64,000 nt of DNA from Anaerolinea sp. (GTDB taxonomy: Bacteria > Chloroflexota > Anaerolineae > Anaerolineales > Villigracilaceae). Positions within the stretch are counted from its first letter, which is position 1. Every line of letters starts with the position of its first letter. The notes under the pieces were generated by a model that made no database searches, was not told the origin of the DNA, and saw only the letters and a list, made by a program, of their open reading frames with translations. Shown piece after piece: positions 40,825 through 47,830 of the stretch. Position numbers and translations under genes: made by a program. The DNA lies in NCBI GenBank assembly GCA_020723805.1, contig DYID01000003.1, positions 124,001 through 188,000 of the forward strand, read 5' to 3'.

Positions 40825-41103
40825 TTATTTCCTTTTGTCTTTAATATCCAAGTGAATAGTTCTCGCAGGGCTGGGCGCGCCGGGCGCTTCGATGCGATTG
40901 ACAACTGCCAGCACACCAGGCGTGCTCTGAGCCAGTTCCGCCGCGAGAAGGCGCGTTTCGATGGAGTTCACCACCCCTGCGAGATGGGCGATCCCGTTCA
41001 ACACGCCCACGCGCAGGTTGGCGTATGCTGTGCGCTCGTCCGCCGCGAAGCGGGATAGAATGGCGGCGCGCAGTTTTTCATCGGAGACGAAAGGGGTGGT
41101 CAT
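40825..41103 (-). CDS. BON-domain protein
   Basis: 92 residues comprising one BON domain: VSDEKLRAAILSRFAADERTA, then NLRVGVLNGIAHLAGVV and LAQSTPGVLAVVNRIEAP. There is no signal peptide, so it acts in the cytoplasm, unlike OsmY. BON domains bind phospholipids or other ligands. Start at ATG 41103 (a GTG one codon earlier is possible); no strong Shine-Dalgarno. It leads a three-gene unit with CopD-like and 39490, with its own activator-dependent promoter embedded in a hairpin. Confidence 0.85.
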   Translation of the reverse strand: MTTPFVSDEKLRAAILSRFAADERTAYANLRVGVLNGIAHLAGVVNSIETRLLAAELAQSTPGVLAVVNRIEAPGAPSPARTIHLDIKDKRK

Positions 41104-41112
41104 CACATCACA

Positions 41113-41159
41113 AAAAAACAGGTCCGTCTGTTTTCAGTGTACAGACAGACCTGTTTTTT
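41113..41159. terminator. 19-bp stem hairpin, terminator containing a promoter
   Basis: Arms AAAAAACAGGTCCGTCTGT (41113-41131) and ACAGACAGACCTGTTTTTT (41141-41159) pair with one mismatch, 9-nt loop. The T-run on each strand suits intrinsic termination of the gene at 41186. The BON promoter -10 lies across loop and arm. Confidence 0.85.
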
Positions 41160-41177
41160 GCATACGACTTTTGTCGT
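41136..41177 (-). promoter_or_regulatory. Class II Crp/Fnr-type promoter of the BON unit
   Basis: Palindrome ACGAC-TTTT-GTCGT (41164-41177) is centred exactly 32 bp from minus-strand -10 TACACT (41141-41136). Same motif and spacing as the promoters at 42083, 42868 and 43271. Confidence 0.72.
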
Positions 41178-41185
41178 GTTAATTT

Positions 41186-41596
41186 TCACAAACTGCCGCT
41201 GTCCAGGCGTGCCTGTCTACCGGCTTTCCTGCCGTTATGTGACTGGATAAGCATCAATCCCAGAATGATCGCCCAGGCGACGATTCGAACCGTCATATCC
41301 TCCAGGCTGTGAGCCGAAACGATGCCGCGATAAGCGCTCAGCAAAATGAGCATGACGCTGGAATGCGCGGCAAAGGTCGCGAGGGCGGCGGGCAGGGCGA
41401 GTCTGTTATTTTTCCAAATGAGGATGGCGGTGAGAAAAACGGTCAATACGCCGACCGTGTAGTTGTAGAGTAACAGCCAGTTGATGACGTAGTAATCCGT
41501 TTCCTGCCCCAGCAGAACCAATCCGCCTGCGGCGACCGCGATGCCGCCGATCAGGAATGCAAGGGCAGACGCAATTTTATTCAGGGTAGCGTTCAT
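41186..41596 (-). CDS. Small membrane protein, tandem paralogue 2
   Basis: 136 residues, four helices. Paralogous to the protein at 41681: shared NKIASxLAFxIGGxA, YYVINWLxxYNYTVGxLTVFxTAILIW and MTVRxxxWAIIL segments. The ATG at 41596 follows AAGGAA; a longer reading passes through a CCCGAAGG hairpin. No recognised family. It is the second gene of a duplicated pair under the promoter at 42083-42124, and its transcript ends at the hairpin 41113-41159. Confidence 0.78.
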   Translation of the reverse strand: MNATLNKIASALAFLIGGIAVAAGGLVLLGQETDYYVINWLLLYNYTVGVLTVFLTAILIWKNNRLALPAALATFAAHSSVMLILLSAYRGIVSAHSLEDMTVRIVAWAIILGLMLIQSHNGRKAGRQARLDSGSL

Positions 41597-41620
41597 TTTG
41601 ATTCCTTCGTATGCCAGACC

Positions 41621-41669
41621 ATCCCGAAGGTTGAGACTCTTCACTTTGTTCAGGGCAAGCCTTCGGGAT
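41621..41669. repeat. CCCGAAGG hairpin, copy 1
   Basis: ATCCCGAAGG (41621-41630) / CCTTCGGGAT (41660-41669), between the two tandem paralogues. Sister copies at 43328-43383 and 47848-47901. Confidence 0.85.
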
Positions 41670-41680
41670 GTTGTGTTTTG

Positions 41681-42058
41681 TTACGCAGTTTTGTTCTTTC
41701 GCTGTTGGAAAAACATCAGGGTCAAAATGATCGCCCAGACGATCAGTCGAACCGTCATGGCGCGGATGCTGTCGGGCGCAACCACATTCTGGTAGGCTGT
41801 TTGCAGGATGAGCATGACGAAGGCGTGCAGGCTGAACGTCCCGATGGCGACCGTTTTGGCGAGTCTGCTGTTGATCCAGATCAGGATGGCGGTGATGAAA
41901 ACGGTCAGGATGCCGACCGTGTAGTTGTAGACTGGCAGCCAGTTGATGACATAGTAGCCAGGATCATTGCCCAGCAGGACCTTTCCGCCTGCAAAGATTG
42001 CCATGCCGCCGATGATGAAGGCGAGGATAGACGCGATTTTATTGAGAGTAGTGTTCAT
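41681..42058 (-). CDS. Small membrane protein, tandem paralogue 1
   Basis: 125 residues with four hydrophobic helices and short loops; see 41186 for the shared segments. AAGGAGAAG precedes the ATG. The protein is about 50% identical by eye to its neighbour, so the pair arose by tandem duplication. The promoter carries the ATGAC-TTAA-GTCGT palindrome in class II position, so it is likely induced by a Crp/Fnr regulator, probably the one divergently encoded at 42174. Function unknown. Confidence 0.8.
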   Translation of the reverse strand: MNTTLNKIASILAFIIGGMAIFAGGKVLLGNDPGYYVINWLPVYNYTVGILTVFITAILIWINSRLAKTVAIGTFSLHAFVMLILQTAYQNVVAPDSIRAMTVRLIVWAIILTLMFFQQRKNKTA

Positions 42059-42082
42059 TTTCTTCTCCTTTGAGTTGCAGGC

Positions 42083-42124
42083 AGTATATGTCTCTCCTGC
42101 CGGCAGGTTAATGACTTAAGTCGT
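42083..42124 (-). promoter_or_regulatory. Class II Crp/Fnr-type promoter of the tandem membrane genes
   Basis: ATGAC-TTAA-GTCGT (42111-42124) is centred exactly 32 bp from minus-strand -10 TATACT (42088-42083). A second palindrome ATTCCGT-A-ACGGAAT (42126-42140) and a plus-strand -10 TATAAT (42142-42147) for the regulator gene follow, so the region also controls the divergent regulator. Confidence 0.72.
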
Positions 42125-42173
42125 AATTCCGTAACGGAATGTATAATCGCAGGCAATGAAATGGAATGAAAAT

Positions 42174-42863
42174 ATGAACGAACCCGCCTCCCCGCGCGCC
42201 GCAGAAATTTTGAAAGCCGTCTCCTATTTTTCAGCTTTGGATGATGCCGCCCTGGACTTTGTTGCACAAAGAACCATCCGCCGCGTCTACGAGGCGGGAC
42301 AGGTGATCCTGATCGAAGGCGAGCCGTGCGCCGGGTTGTACATTGTCGAAAGCGGCTGGCTGAAAGCCGTCAAAATCGGGCTGGACGGGCGTGAACAGGT
42401 ACTGCAAACACTCAAGCCTGGGGAGGTGTTCAACGGCATCAGCGTCTTCACCGACGCACCCAACCAGGCGAGCATATCCGCGCTGGAAACCTCGGTCGTC
42501 TGGCTCGTCCCGCGCGAGGTTCTATTGAAATTAATGGATGAACACCCAGCGTTGATGCGGCAGGTGGTGAAGGAACTGGCAGGGCGCGTCATGCACCTGG
42601 TTCGCATGGTGGAGGACTTATCCCTGCGCTCGGTGGAAGCGCGCCTGGCGCGGCTGTTACTGGAGCAGGCGGAGGGCGAATCCGTCCAGCGCCGGCGCTG
42701 GGCGACGCAAGCCGAAATGGCTTCCCGCCTCGGCACAGTGCCAGACGTGGTCAACCGCGCCCTGCGCAAATTATCGGAAGAGGGTTTGATCCGCGTGGAA
42801 CGCCACCAAATTCAGATTTTGGATCAAGAGGGATTAAAGGCTGTTGCACAAGTGATGGAATAG
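42174..42863 (+). CDS. Crp/Fnr-family regulator
   Basis: 229 residues. The N-terminal cyclic-nucleotide-type beta barrel holds VILIEGEPCAGLYIVESGWLK, a long dimerisation helix follows (LAGRVMHLVRMVEDLSLRSVEARLA), and the C-terminal winged helix reads TQAEMASRLGTVPDVVNRALRKL with recognition helix at about 190-202. No N-terminal cysteine cluster is present, so it is not an FNR-type iron-sulfur sensor; heme or another ligand is possible. ATG 42174 fits a short leader from the -10 at 42142-42147; ATG 42156 is the alternative. It sits among four promoters with a shared palindrome and is the best candidate for their activator. Confidence 0.88.
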   Translation: MNEPASPRAAEILKAVSYFSALDDAALDFVAQRTIRRVYEAGQVILIEGEPCAGLYIVESGWLKAVKIGLDGREQVLQTLKPGEVFNGISVFTDAPNQASISALETSVVWLVPREVLLKLMDEHPALMRQVVKELAGRVMHLVRMVEDLSLRSVEARLARLLLEQAEGESVQRRRWATQAEMASRLGTVPDVVNRALRKLSEEGLIRVERHQIQILDQEGLKAVAQVME

Positions 42864-42867
42864 AAAA

Positions 42868-42909
42868 CCGATAAAAGTCGTTGAATGAATCCTGCCCTGG
42901 GCATATGCT
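42868..42909 (+). promoter_or_regulatory. Class II Crp/Fnr-type promoter of the ferredoxin gene
   Basis: CCGAT-AAAA-GTCGT (42868-42881) is centred exactly 32 bp from -10 TATGCT (42904-42909). The left half-site is the weakest of the four. Confidence 0.6.
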
Positions 42910-42937
42910 CAGGGCAGTTTTGTTTCTGGAGTCGTTT

Positions 42938-43195
42938 ATGACCCAATTCACCGACAGACCGATTCCCCTCATTGACCCGCAACGCTGCGACGGGTGCGGC
43001 TTGTGCGTGCGCGCCTGCCCGACGAAGGCGTTGGCGTTGCAGGATGGCAAAGCCGTGGTCGCCAATCCGCTGGCGTGCGAATACAGCGGGCTGTGCGAGG
43101 CGGTCTGCCCTGCTCAGGCTATCACGCGCCCGTTTGAAATTGTGGTCGCAGATGGAAAGTACGTCGCACCAGACGGGCAGACCGATTCCGCTTAG
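42938..43195 (+). CDS. Dicluster 4Fe-4S ferredoxin
   Basis: 85-residue protein with CDGCGLCVRACP (about 19-30), which binds one [4Fe-4S] cluster. A second, modified motif (CEYSGLCEAVCP, CxxxxxCxxxCP) may hold another. DxxRCDGCG-type spacing resembles NIL/HdrA-associated ferredoxins. TGGAG precedes the ATG; a longer reading starts inside the promoter region. Small electron carrier in the cytoplasm, under Crp/Fnr control like its neighbours. Confidence 0.88.
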   Translation: MTQFTDRPIPLIDPQRCDGCGLCVRACPTKALALQDGKAVVANPLACEYSGLCEAVCPAQAITRPFEIVVADGKYVAPDGQTDSA

Positions 43196-43270
43196 GCAAG
43201 GAACCCTCCTCGATTGGCATTGTCCTGTTTAGGCAGGTGCGACGCACTCGCGGAATTGACTTCCTCAAAT

Positions 43271-43312
43271 TCGACAAAAGTCGTTGAGAAAGATGGAATG
43301 TCTGTCTACAAT
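43271..43312 (+). promoter_or_regulatory. Class II Crp/Fnr-type promoter of the M50 protease gene
   Basis: TCGAC-AAAA-GTCGT (43271-43284) is centred exactly 32 bp from -10 TACAAT (43307-43312). Confidence 0.75.
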
Positions 43313-43327
43313 GCAGACACGATTGAG

Positions 43328-43383
43328 CGTCCCGAAGGCTTCGTTTGAGAAATTCGAACGTCGGGCGACAAACCTTCGGGACG
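43328..43383. repeat. CCCGAAGG hairpin, copy 2
   Basis: CGTCCCGAAGG (43328-43338) / CCTTCGGGACG (43373-43383). It lies in the 5' leader of the M50 gene. Confidence 0.85.
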
Positions 43384-43410
43384 TTCCCGCTGGACAAAAG
43401 GAGACATATC

Positions 43411-43947
43411 ATGAACTGGTCACTCAACCTGCTCAAAGTCAAAGGGATCAATATCAAAGTTCACCTGACCTTTGTGTTGATTCTCATCTGGGCGGCGTAT
43501 CGCTGGAGCATCAACACAGGCGAGGGCGTGCAAGGTGCCATCTTCGGCATCGTGGCGACGCTATTGCTCTTCTTCAGCGTGACCCTGCACGAACTCGGTC
43601 ACAGCCTGCAAGCCATCAAGTTCGGCGTGCGTGTGCGCGACATCACTCTCATGCCGATGGGCGGATTGGCACAGATGGATGAAATCCCCGAAGAGCCGAA
43701 CAAGGAATTGCGGATCGCCCTCGCGGGTCCGCTGGTCAACTTCGGCATTGCCGCCCTCCTGATCGGGATCGGTGCGCTTCTCGACGCCCGCGCCCTGCTC
43801 TCGTTAAATGAACTGTACGCCTCGCTCGGGCGCGTCAGCTGGAGCGGACTGCTGGCGTACTTGACCTCCGCCAACCTGATGCTGGGATTCTTCGGCTCTC
43901 CCGTAAATAACGGGAAAAGCAGAAAGGATGTGCTAATATCGGAGTAG
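43411..43947 (+). pseudogene. Site-2 protease (M50) with CBS domains, 5' part, split by an insertion sequence
   Basis: The ATG with AAAAGGAGA upstream begins MNWSLNLLKVKGINIKVHL. VTLHELGHSLQAI at about 57-69 is the zinc HExxH motif inside a membrane helix; MPMGGLAQMDEIPEEP is also conserved. After Phe161 (43891-43893) the frame runs into the ISL3 element and stops at 43947. Removing the element and one copy of its 8-bp target duplication restores one frame with the part at 45197, giving a 376-residue intramembrane protease with a C-terminal CBS pair. The second zinc ligand (DGG motif) is in the other half, so neither piece should be active alone. Confidence 0.93.
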
Positions 43948-43961
43948 AAAGGTGACTTCCG

Positions 43962-44420
43962 ATGAACAACAACGAATTGCTCAACCGATTGCTCGGCATC
44001 CAAAAGCTGCAAGTGATAAAGTCTGATTTCATTGGCGAAGAGAGAGTCCATCTGGAAGTGGCATCAATCTTGTCTGTTGCGAGCTGCCCCGACTGTGGAC
44101 AGCTCAGCAATCTGGTGCACGATGAAAGCGAAGCCCAGATGATTCGCGATCTCTCCATTGCGGAAAGACAGTGTTACCTGGTCTATCGGGCACGGCGGTT
44201 CAAATGCGAGCCATGCAAAAAGACGTTTGTCGAACGAGTCGAATGGAAACGCGCCAATGTCAGTTACACCGAGCGGTATGAGCGTTATATCTATCAACGC
44301 GTTCGCCGTGAAAGTATCAGCCAGGTAGCGCAGGATGAAGGCCTGAGCGAAGAAGCCGTGCAAGGCATCTTCGAATACCGGGCAAAAAAACGACGGAGGC
44401 ACGCGGCTATCCGCAAGTGA
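43962..44420 (+). CDS. ISL3 transposase, N-terminal frame
   Basis: 152 residues. The zinc-finger DNA-binding region CPDCGQLSNLVHD and CEPCKKTFVER is followed by the helix-turn-helix YIYQRVRRESISQVAQDEGLS. Alone it lacks the catalytic domain. Near its end, seven As (44384-44390) are read as (A)AAA-AAA in this frame. A -1 shift there continues into the catalytic frame and yields a typical 404-residue ISL3 transposase. Without shifting, the frame adds RRRHAAIRK and stops. Confidence 0.9.
   Translation: MNNNELLNRLLGIQKLQVIKSDFIGEERVHLEVASILSVASCPDCGQLSNLVHDESEAQMIRDLSIAERQCYLVYRARRFKCEPCKKTFVERVEWKRANVSYTERYERYIYQRVRRESISQVAQDEGLSEEAVQGIFEYRAKKRRRHAAIRK
44384..44390 (+). other. Probable -1 frameshift site A-AAA-AAA in the transposase
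   Basis: Seven As in the X-XXY-YYZ phase of the first frame, followed by C. Slipping back one base gives ACG-ACG-GAG and joins the second frame with the normal ISL3 sequence (ARGYPQVRAICFDEIAL). Transcriptional slippage is an alternative. Confidence 0.7.
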
Positions 44421-45175
44421 GAGCGATTTGTTTCGATGAGATTGCGCTCCATCGTGGACATGGCAAGTTTGTCCTGGTCATCTCGGCTCCCGAATTGGGG
44501 CTGGTTTTGGACGTTTTGCCAGACCGCAACAAGGAAACCCTGCTGAAATGGCTGGAGGAACGCGGAAGCGAGTGGTGTGCGGCTGTCCAGTACGCCTGTT
44601 CTGATATGTGGGACGCCTACCAGCAAGCCGCTGAACAGAAATTGCCCAATGCACGCCGTGTGGTGGACCGTTTCCACATCATGAAGAACTTGAACGATGC
44701 CTTGACCAAAGCCAGGCGCCTCATCCAAAAAGACGCTGATGAACAGACCAAAGAACTGCTCAAAGGCTGCCGTTGGTTACTGGTCAAGAACCGCGAGAAC
44801 TTGAGCGAAGAACAGGAAAAGCAACTGGCTGACATGTTGAAGGCTTCGCCTGAATTGAAACAGTGCTACGAACTGAAAGAAGCCTTTCGCGATTTGTTCA
44901 ACCAGAACCTCACACCCAAAGCCGCTGAAAAACGATTGCGGCGTTGGATCGCCAAGGTGGAAGCCCTGCCCTTCAAAGCTTTGAAGGCGTTCGTGCATAC
45001 ACTGCAAAATTGGTGGCAGCAGATCTTGAATTATTTTGACGGTCGCTTCAACAACGGCTTTGCCGAAGGAGTGAACTTGAAAATCAAAATGCTCAACCGT
45101 CGCGGTTATGGGTACCGTAATTTCAATTCCTTTCGTTTACACGTTCTCGTCGCTTTTGACCCAATTTCCCGTTAA
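44417..45175 (+). CDS. ISL3 transposase, catalytic frame
   Basis: 252 residues from a GTG overlapping the first stop by 4 bases. DDE residues: Asp in CFDEIALHRGHG, Asp in CSDMWDAYQQA and Glu in GFAEGVNLKIKML. The frame is open upstream to the seven-A site, supporting expression as a fusion by frameshifting. As a free product it would be a truncated catalytic domain that could act as inhibitor. The C-terminal NRRGYGYRNFNSFRLHVL is the family signature. Confidence 0.92.
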   Translation: MRAICFDEIALHRGHGKFVLVISAPELGLVLDVLPDRNKETLLKWLEERGSEWCAAVQYACSDMWDAYQQAAEQKLPNARRVVDRFHIMKNLNDALTKARRLIQKDADEQTKELLKGCRWLLVKNRENLSEEQEKQLADMLKASPELKQCYELKEAFRDLFNQNLTPKAAEKRLRRWIAKVEALPFKALKAFVHTLQNWWQQILNYFDGRFNNGFAEGVNLKIKMLNRRGYGYRNFNSFRLHVLVAFDPISR

Positions 45176-45196
45176 AAACGGGAGAGCCGATTCTTC

Positions 45197-45844
45197 AACC
45201 TCATCCCTGCCTTCCCGATGGACGGCGGACGCATCCTGCGCGCTTTATTGGCAAAGAAGATGAATCACGCCAAAGCCACGCAGATCGCCGCGCAAATCGG
45301 GCAGGGACTCGCCCTGCTGATGGGGCTGTGGGGCTTCATGAGCGGCAGTTGGACTCTCGTCCTCATCGCCATCTTCGTCTGGATGGGCGCGGGGCAGGAA
45401 AGCCAGGGGGCGCAGGTCAAGCATACGCTGGGCGAAACAACCGTCGGTCAGGCAATGACGCGCTCGCCTCACGTGCTGAGAGTCAACGATTCGCTGTCCA
45501 AAGCCGTCGAGTTGACGCTCACCACCTCCCAGTCCGATTTTCCCGTGTTGGAATGGGGCAGTAATCGAGTTGCAGGTTTCATTAGCGAGCTCGACCTCCT
45601 GCGCGGATTGCAATCCCTGGGCGCAAATGCGGCGGCGCGCGAAGTCATGCGGACGCGCATCGCATTCGCCAGCCCCGACGAACCGCTGCACGCCGCGCAG
45701 CAGAAAATGCTGACGAGCCGCACGCGTGCCCTGCCCGTGCTGAATGGCGGCGGCGAACTCATCGGCTTGCTGACCGCCGACGATATCAACGAAGCCTATC
45801 GCCTGATGGCGGTCAGCCCGAAACCCGCGCTCAACGCGCAATAG
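45197..45844 (+). pseudogene. Site-2 protease (M50) with CBS domains, 3' part
   Basis: Begins after the right target duplication with NLIPAFPMDGGRIL, the NPDG-type motif whose Asp is the third zinc ligand. Two CBS repeats follow (TVGQAMTRSPHVLRVNDSL and AAREVMRTRIAFASPDEPL). No start codon of its own is convincing; the Met in PMDGG at 45218 could give a CBS-only protein if transcribed from the element. The undisrupted gene would be a rhomboid-like regulated protease of the M50B family with CBS sensing. Confidence 0.92.
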
Positions 45845-45868
45845 AGGAATGAACAAGGAGAAACGAAA

Positions 45869-45997
45869 ATGAACGAACTATCCATCACCATCATTCACAC
45901 ATTGCTTGCATCCATCCTGGCTTTGGGACCGCTCTCCATCGCCTTGTATCTTGATTTGAAGCAGCAGCGTGAAGCAAAACAGAAAAACCAACGATAG
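45869..45997 (+). CDS. Small membrane protein, 42 residues
   Basis: Starts 25 bases after the protease stop with AAGGAGAAACGAAA before the ATG. Sequence: one transmembrane helix (about residues 5-27, TIIHTLLASILALGPLSIAL) and a charged, basic tail ending KQKNQR. Too short for family assignment. The strong ribosome site and operon position support a real gene, polar effects of the insertion aside. Confidence 0.65.
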   Translation: MNELSITIIHTLLASILALGPLSIALYLDLKQQREAKQKNQR

Positions 45998-46003
45998 GAC
46001 AGC

Positions 46004-46039
46004 GCAGGTCACGCTTCCACAAAAAGAGGCGTGACCTGC
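46004..46039 (+). promoter_or_regulatory. Hairpin before the DUF1858-like gene
   Basis: Perfect 11-bp stem GCAGGTCACGC / GCGTGACCTGC with a 14-nt loop, ending just before the AAGGAG of the next gene. Possible intercistronic stabiliser or translation control. Confidence 0.65.
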
Positions 46040-46053
46040 AAGGAGAAAACAAA

Positions 46054-46296
46054 ATGCAAATCACCAAAGATACGCGCGTCTCAGACATCCTGTTGAAATA
46101 CGGCGACATTGCCGATGTGATGGAAATCTTCGGCATCCAGCGCGTGGGAAAATATTCTCTGCGGATGTTTCTCGCCAAAGCGCTTACCGTGGAATGGGCG
46201 GCGCGCATCCATAAAGTGCCATTGGAGGAGTTTCTGGATATTCTGCGGCAGGCAACTCAACGCGCTGTGGATCAGTCCAAGTTAGCGCAAAGGTAA
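46054..46296 (+). CDS. DUF1858-like domain protein without its cysteines
   Basis: 80 residues. MQITKDTRVSDILLKYGDIADVMEIFGI matches the start of the DUF1858/ScdA-N family, a small domain found in iron-sulfur repair proteins and hybrid-cluster-associated proteins. The usual CxxC that follows is replaced by Arg-Val-Gly-Lys, so no metal binding is expected from it. AAGGAG precedes the ATG by 9 bases behind a hairpin. Part of the plus-strand unit after the split protease. Confidence 0.7.
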   Translation: MQITKDTRVSDILLKYGDIADVMEIFGIQRVGKYSLRMFLAKALTVEWAARIHKVPLEEFLDILRQATQRAVDQSKLAQR

Positions 46297-46311
46297 TCGA
46301 AAGGAGAAAAA

Positions 46312-46740
46312 ATGTCAGAAATAAAAAGTAAGTTATCGGGGTGGACCATGAGCGTGGTGAGCCTATCGCTGTTGTTGTTCTTCTTTGCCATCCCCCACAC
46401 GCTGGAGGATTTTGCCCTGGGTGAGCCAGCCAAGAACGGAGTTCCCGCCCCCGTACTTTCATTTGTGGTGGCGGGACTGTTCGCTCTACAAGGCTTGGCG
46501 CTATTCTGGGCAGGTCAACAGAACCGCTGGAACTTTTATATCCATGCGGGATTGGGGATCATGTGGCCGCTGGCGGCAGGCTTGGCGCAATTGCCCGTTA
46601 TTCTCACCGCCAGCAATTACCGTTCCGGATTCATTTCAGTCCTTTACGTGGCTGGGATGATCACGATTGGTATTTTGCTTTTTCTAGCTTCTCTGCAGGC
46701 TTTGAGAATAGATAACGCCCACACACACGCGCAGAAATAA
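46312..46740 (+). CDS. Four-helix membrane protein
   Basis: 142 residues, four transmembrane helices (e.g. VVSLSLLLFFFAIPHTLEDF, VLSFVVAGLFALQGLALFW). An amphipathic IPHTLEDFALGEP loop follows helix 1 and could bear a metal-binding His. AAGGAG precedes the ATG. Family not recognised. The next gene starts 1 base after its stop, so the two are cotranslated. Confidence 0.75.
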   Translation: MSEIKSKLSGWTMSVVSLSLLLFFFAIPHTLEDFALGEPAKNGVPAPVLSFVVAGLFALQGLALFWAGQQNRWNFYIHAGLGIMWPLAAGLAQLPVILTASNYRSGFISVLYVAGMITIGILLFLASLQALRIDNAHTHAQK

Positions 46741-46741
46741 G

Positions 46742-46993
46742 ATGAGCAGACTGCGCGAGCATTCAGATGCACTCAGGCGGCGTGTGCTCCTCTTCTTGTT
46801 GGGATTGCTATCCATGGCGGTCCTCGCGCTGGGCTTGACCATTCTGTTGCAGATTGCCGCCGTTACTCTTCCCTTTCTGCAAACGGTTTTGAAGACCGTG
46901 CCGCCCTCGCCGATGGAGTGGCTGGTGATCGCTGTCGCGTCCCTTGCCCCCGCCCTGCTGGTGGAGTTGTACAAACTTCGGCGCTTCACGTAA
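46742..46993 (+). CDS. Two-helix membrane protein, possible cation-ATPase C-terminal-like fragment
   Basis: 83 residues, basic N-terminus, two helices. The C-terminus PPSPMEWLVIAVASLAPALLVELYKL resembles the last helices of P-type cation ATPases (cation_ATPase_C ends with EWxxxxxxxxxPxxxxExxK). The rest of an ATPase is absent, so this may be a free-standing homologue or a remnant. No clear ribosome site; translation is probably coupled to the preceding gene. Confidence 0.6.
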   Translation: MSRLREHSDALRRRVLLFLLGLLSMAVLALGLTILLQIAAVTLPFLQTVLKTVPPSPMEWLVIAVASLAPALLVELYKLRRFT

Positions 46994-47067
46994 GGCTCGC
47001 AGCGGCGGCTCCGCGGGGGATAGCCGCTTGGTGCCGCACGACTGAAGTCTTCATTACAAAGGTCGAG

Positions 47068-47781
47068 TTACCGTTCTTCTCGCGCCGCCAAACCTTGCGG
47101 GTCGAGCAGAATGATTTCGCGGCGTTCCACTTTCAAGAGACCCTCCTTTTCCAGTGTGTGTAACGCGCGGCTCAGCACGTCGCGCACGGTGCCCAGCCGT
47201 ACCGCCATCTCGTCGAAGGTCGTCCACTCGCGGCGCGGGACGATGAGTTGACCGCCGCGCAGTTCGGCATTTTGCAGCAGCGTATGCGCCAGCCGTGACT
47301 CCACGCTCCGCAGGGACAGGTCTTCAGCGAGGTGAATGTAGTGAAGCACACGCTCGCCGAGATGACGGATGACCGCCATGGCGAGCTCAGGGTGGCGCGG
47401 AATGAGTTCGAGAATCGCTTGTGCCGGAATGACCCACACATCCACATCCTCAAGCGCGACGACAGTGCCAGGATAGGTCGTGCCGGTGAACACGGCGATG
47501 TCGCCAAACACTTCGACGGGACGCAGGAACATCATTGCCTGTTCGCGCCCGTCGCGGGACATGCGTGTGGCTTTGACCCAGCCCGATTCGAGGATGTAAA
47601 CTGATTCGGCGGGTTCGCCTTCCACGTAGATGACTTGTCCCGCCGCGAAGTGACGCGGAGAAGCGGACGCGGCGATTCGTTCCTGGACCTCGAGCGGGAG
47701 TTCGTCAAAGTGGCGGATTCGAGCGAGGAGCGCTTTCAGCCGCGTCAAATGCTGGGGAGCGGGAGGCGGGTTGAGGGTCAT
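47068..47781 (-). CDS. Second Crp/Fnr-family regulator
   Basis: 237 residues. Beta-barrel domain with GQVIYVEGEPAESVYILESGWVKA, central helix RHLGERVLHYIHLAEDLSLRSVESRLA, and winged helix FDEMAVRLGTVRDVLSRALHTLEKEGLLKVER. The recognition helix GTVRDVLSRAL is close to, but not the same as, GTVPDVVNRAL of the regulator at 42174, so related but distinct DNA sites are expected. No Cys cluster. ATG 47781 is preferred; GTG 47796 is possible. It faces the plus-strand stress genes and could act on the FNR-like sites in the window. Confidence 0.88.
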   Translation of the reverse strand: MTLNPPPAPQHLTRLKALLARIRHFDELPLEVQERIAASASPRHFAAGQVIYVEGEPAESVYILESGWVKATRMSRDGREQAMMFLRPVEVFGDIAVFTGTTYPGTVVALEDVDVWVIPAQAILELIPRHPELAMAVIRHLGERVLHYIHLAEDLSLRSVESRLAHTLLQNAELRGGQLIVPRREWTTFDEMAVRLGTVRDVLSRALHTLEKEGLLKVERREIILLDPQGLAAREER

Positions 47782-47830
47782 GGAAGATGCAAACACCAGT
47801 GTCGGACTCTGCGCTGTAATACTTAAGGTA

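Larger units (their letters stand above)
43894..45188 (+). mobile_element. ISL3-family insertion sequence, 1295 bp
   Basis: Terminal inverted repeats of 24 bp begin GGCTCTCCCGT and match at 21 of 24 positions. The 8-bp target duplication GATTCTTC lies at 43886-43893 and 45189-45196. Two overlapping transposase frames fill it. Length, 8-bp duplication and protein family agree with ISL3. Ends intact, so it may be recent and active. Confidence 0.96.
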
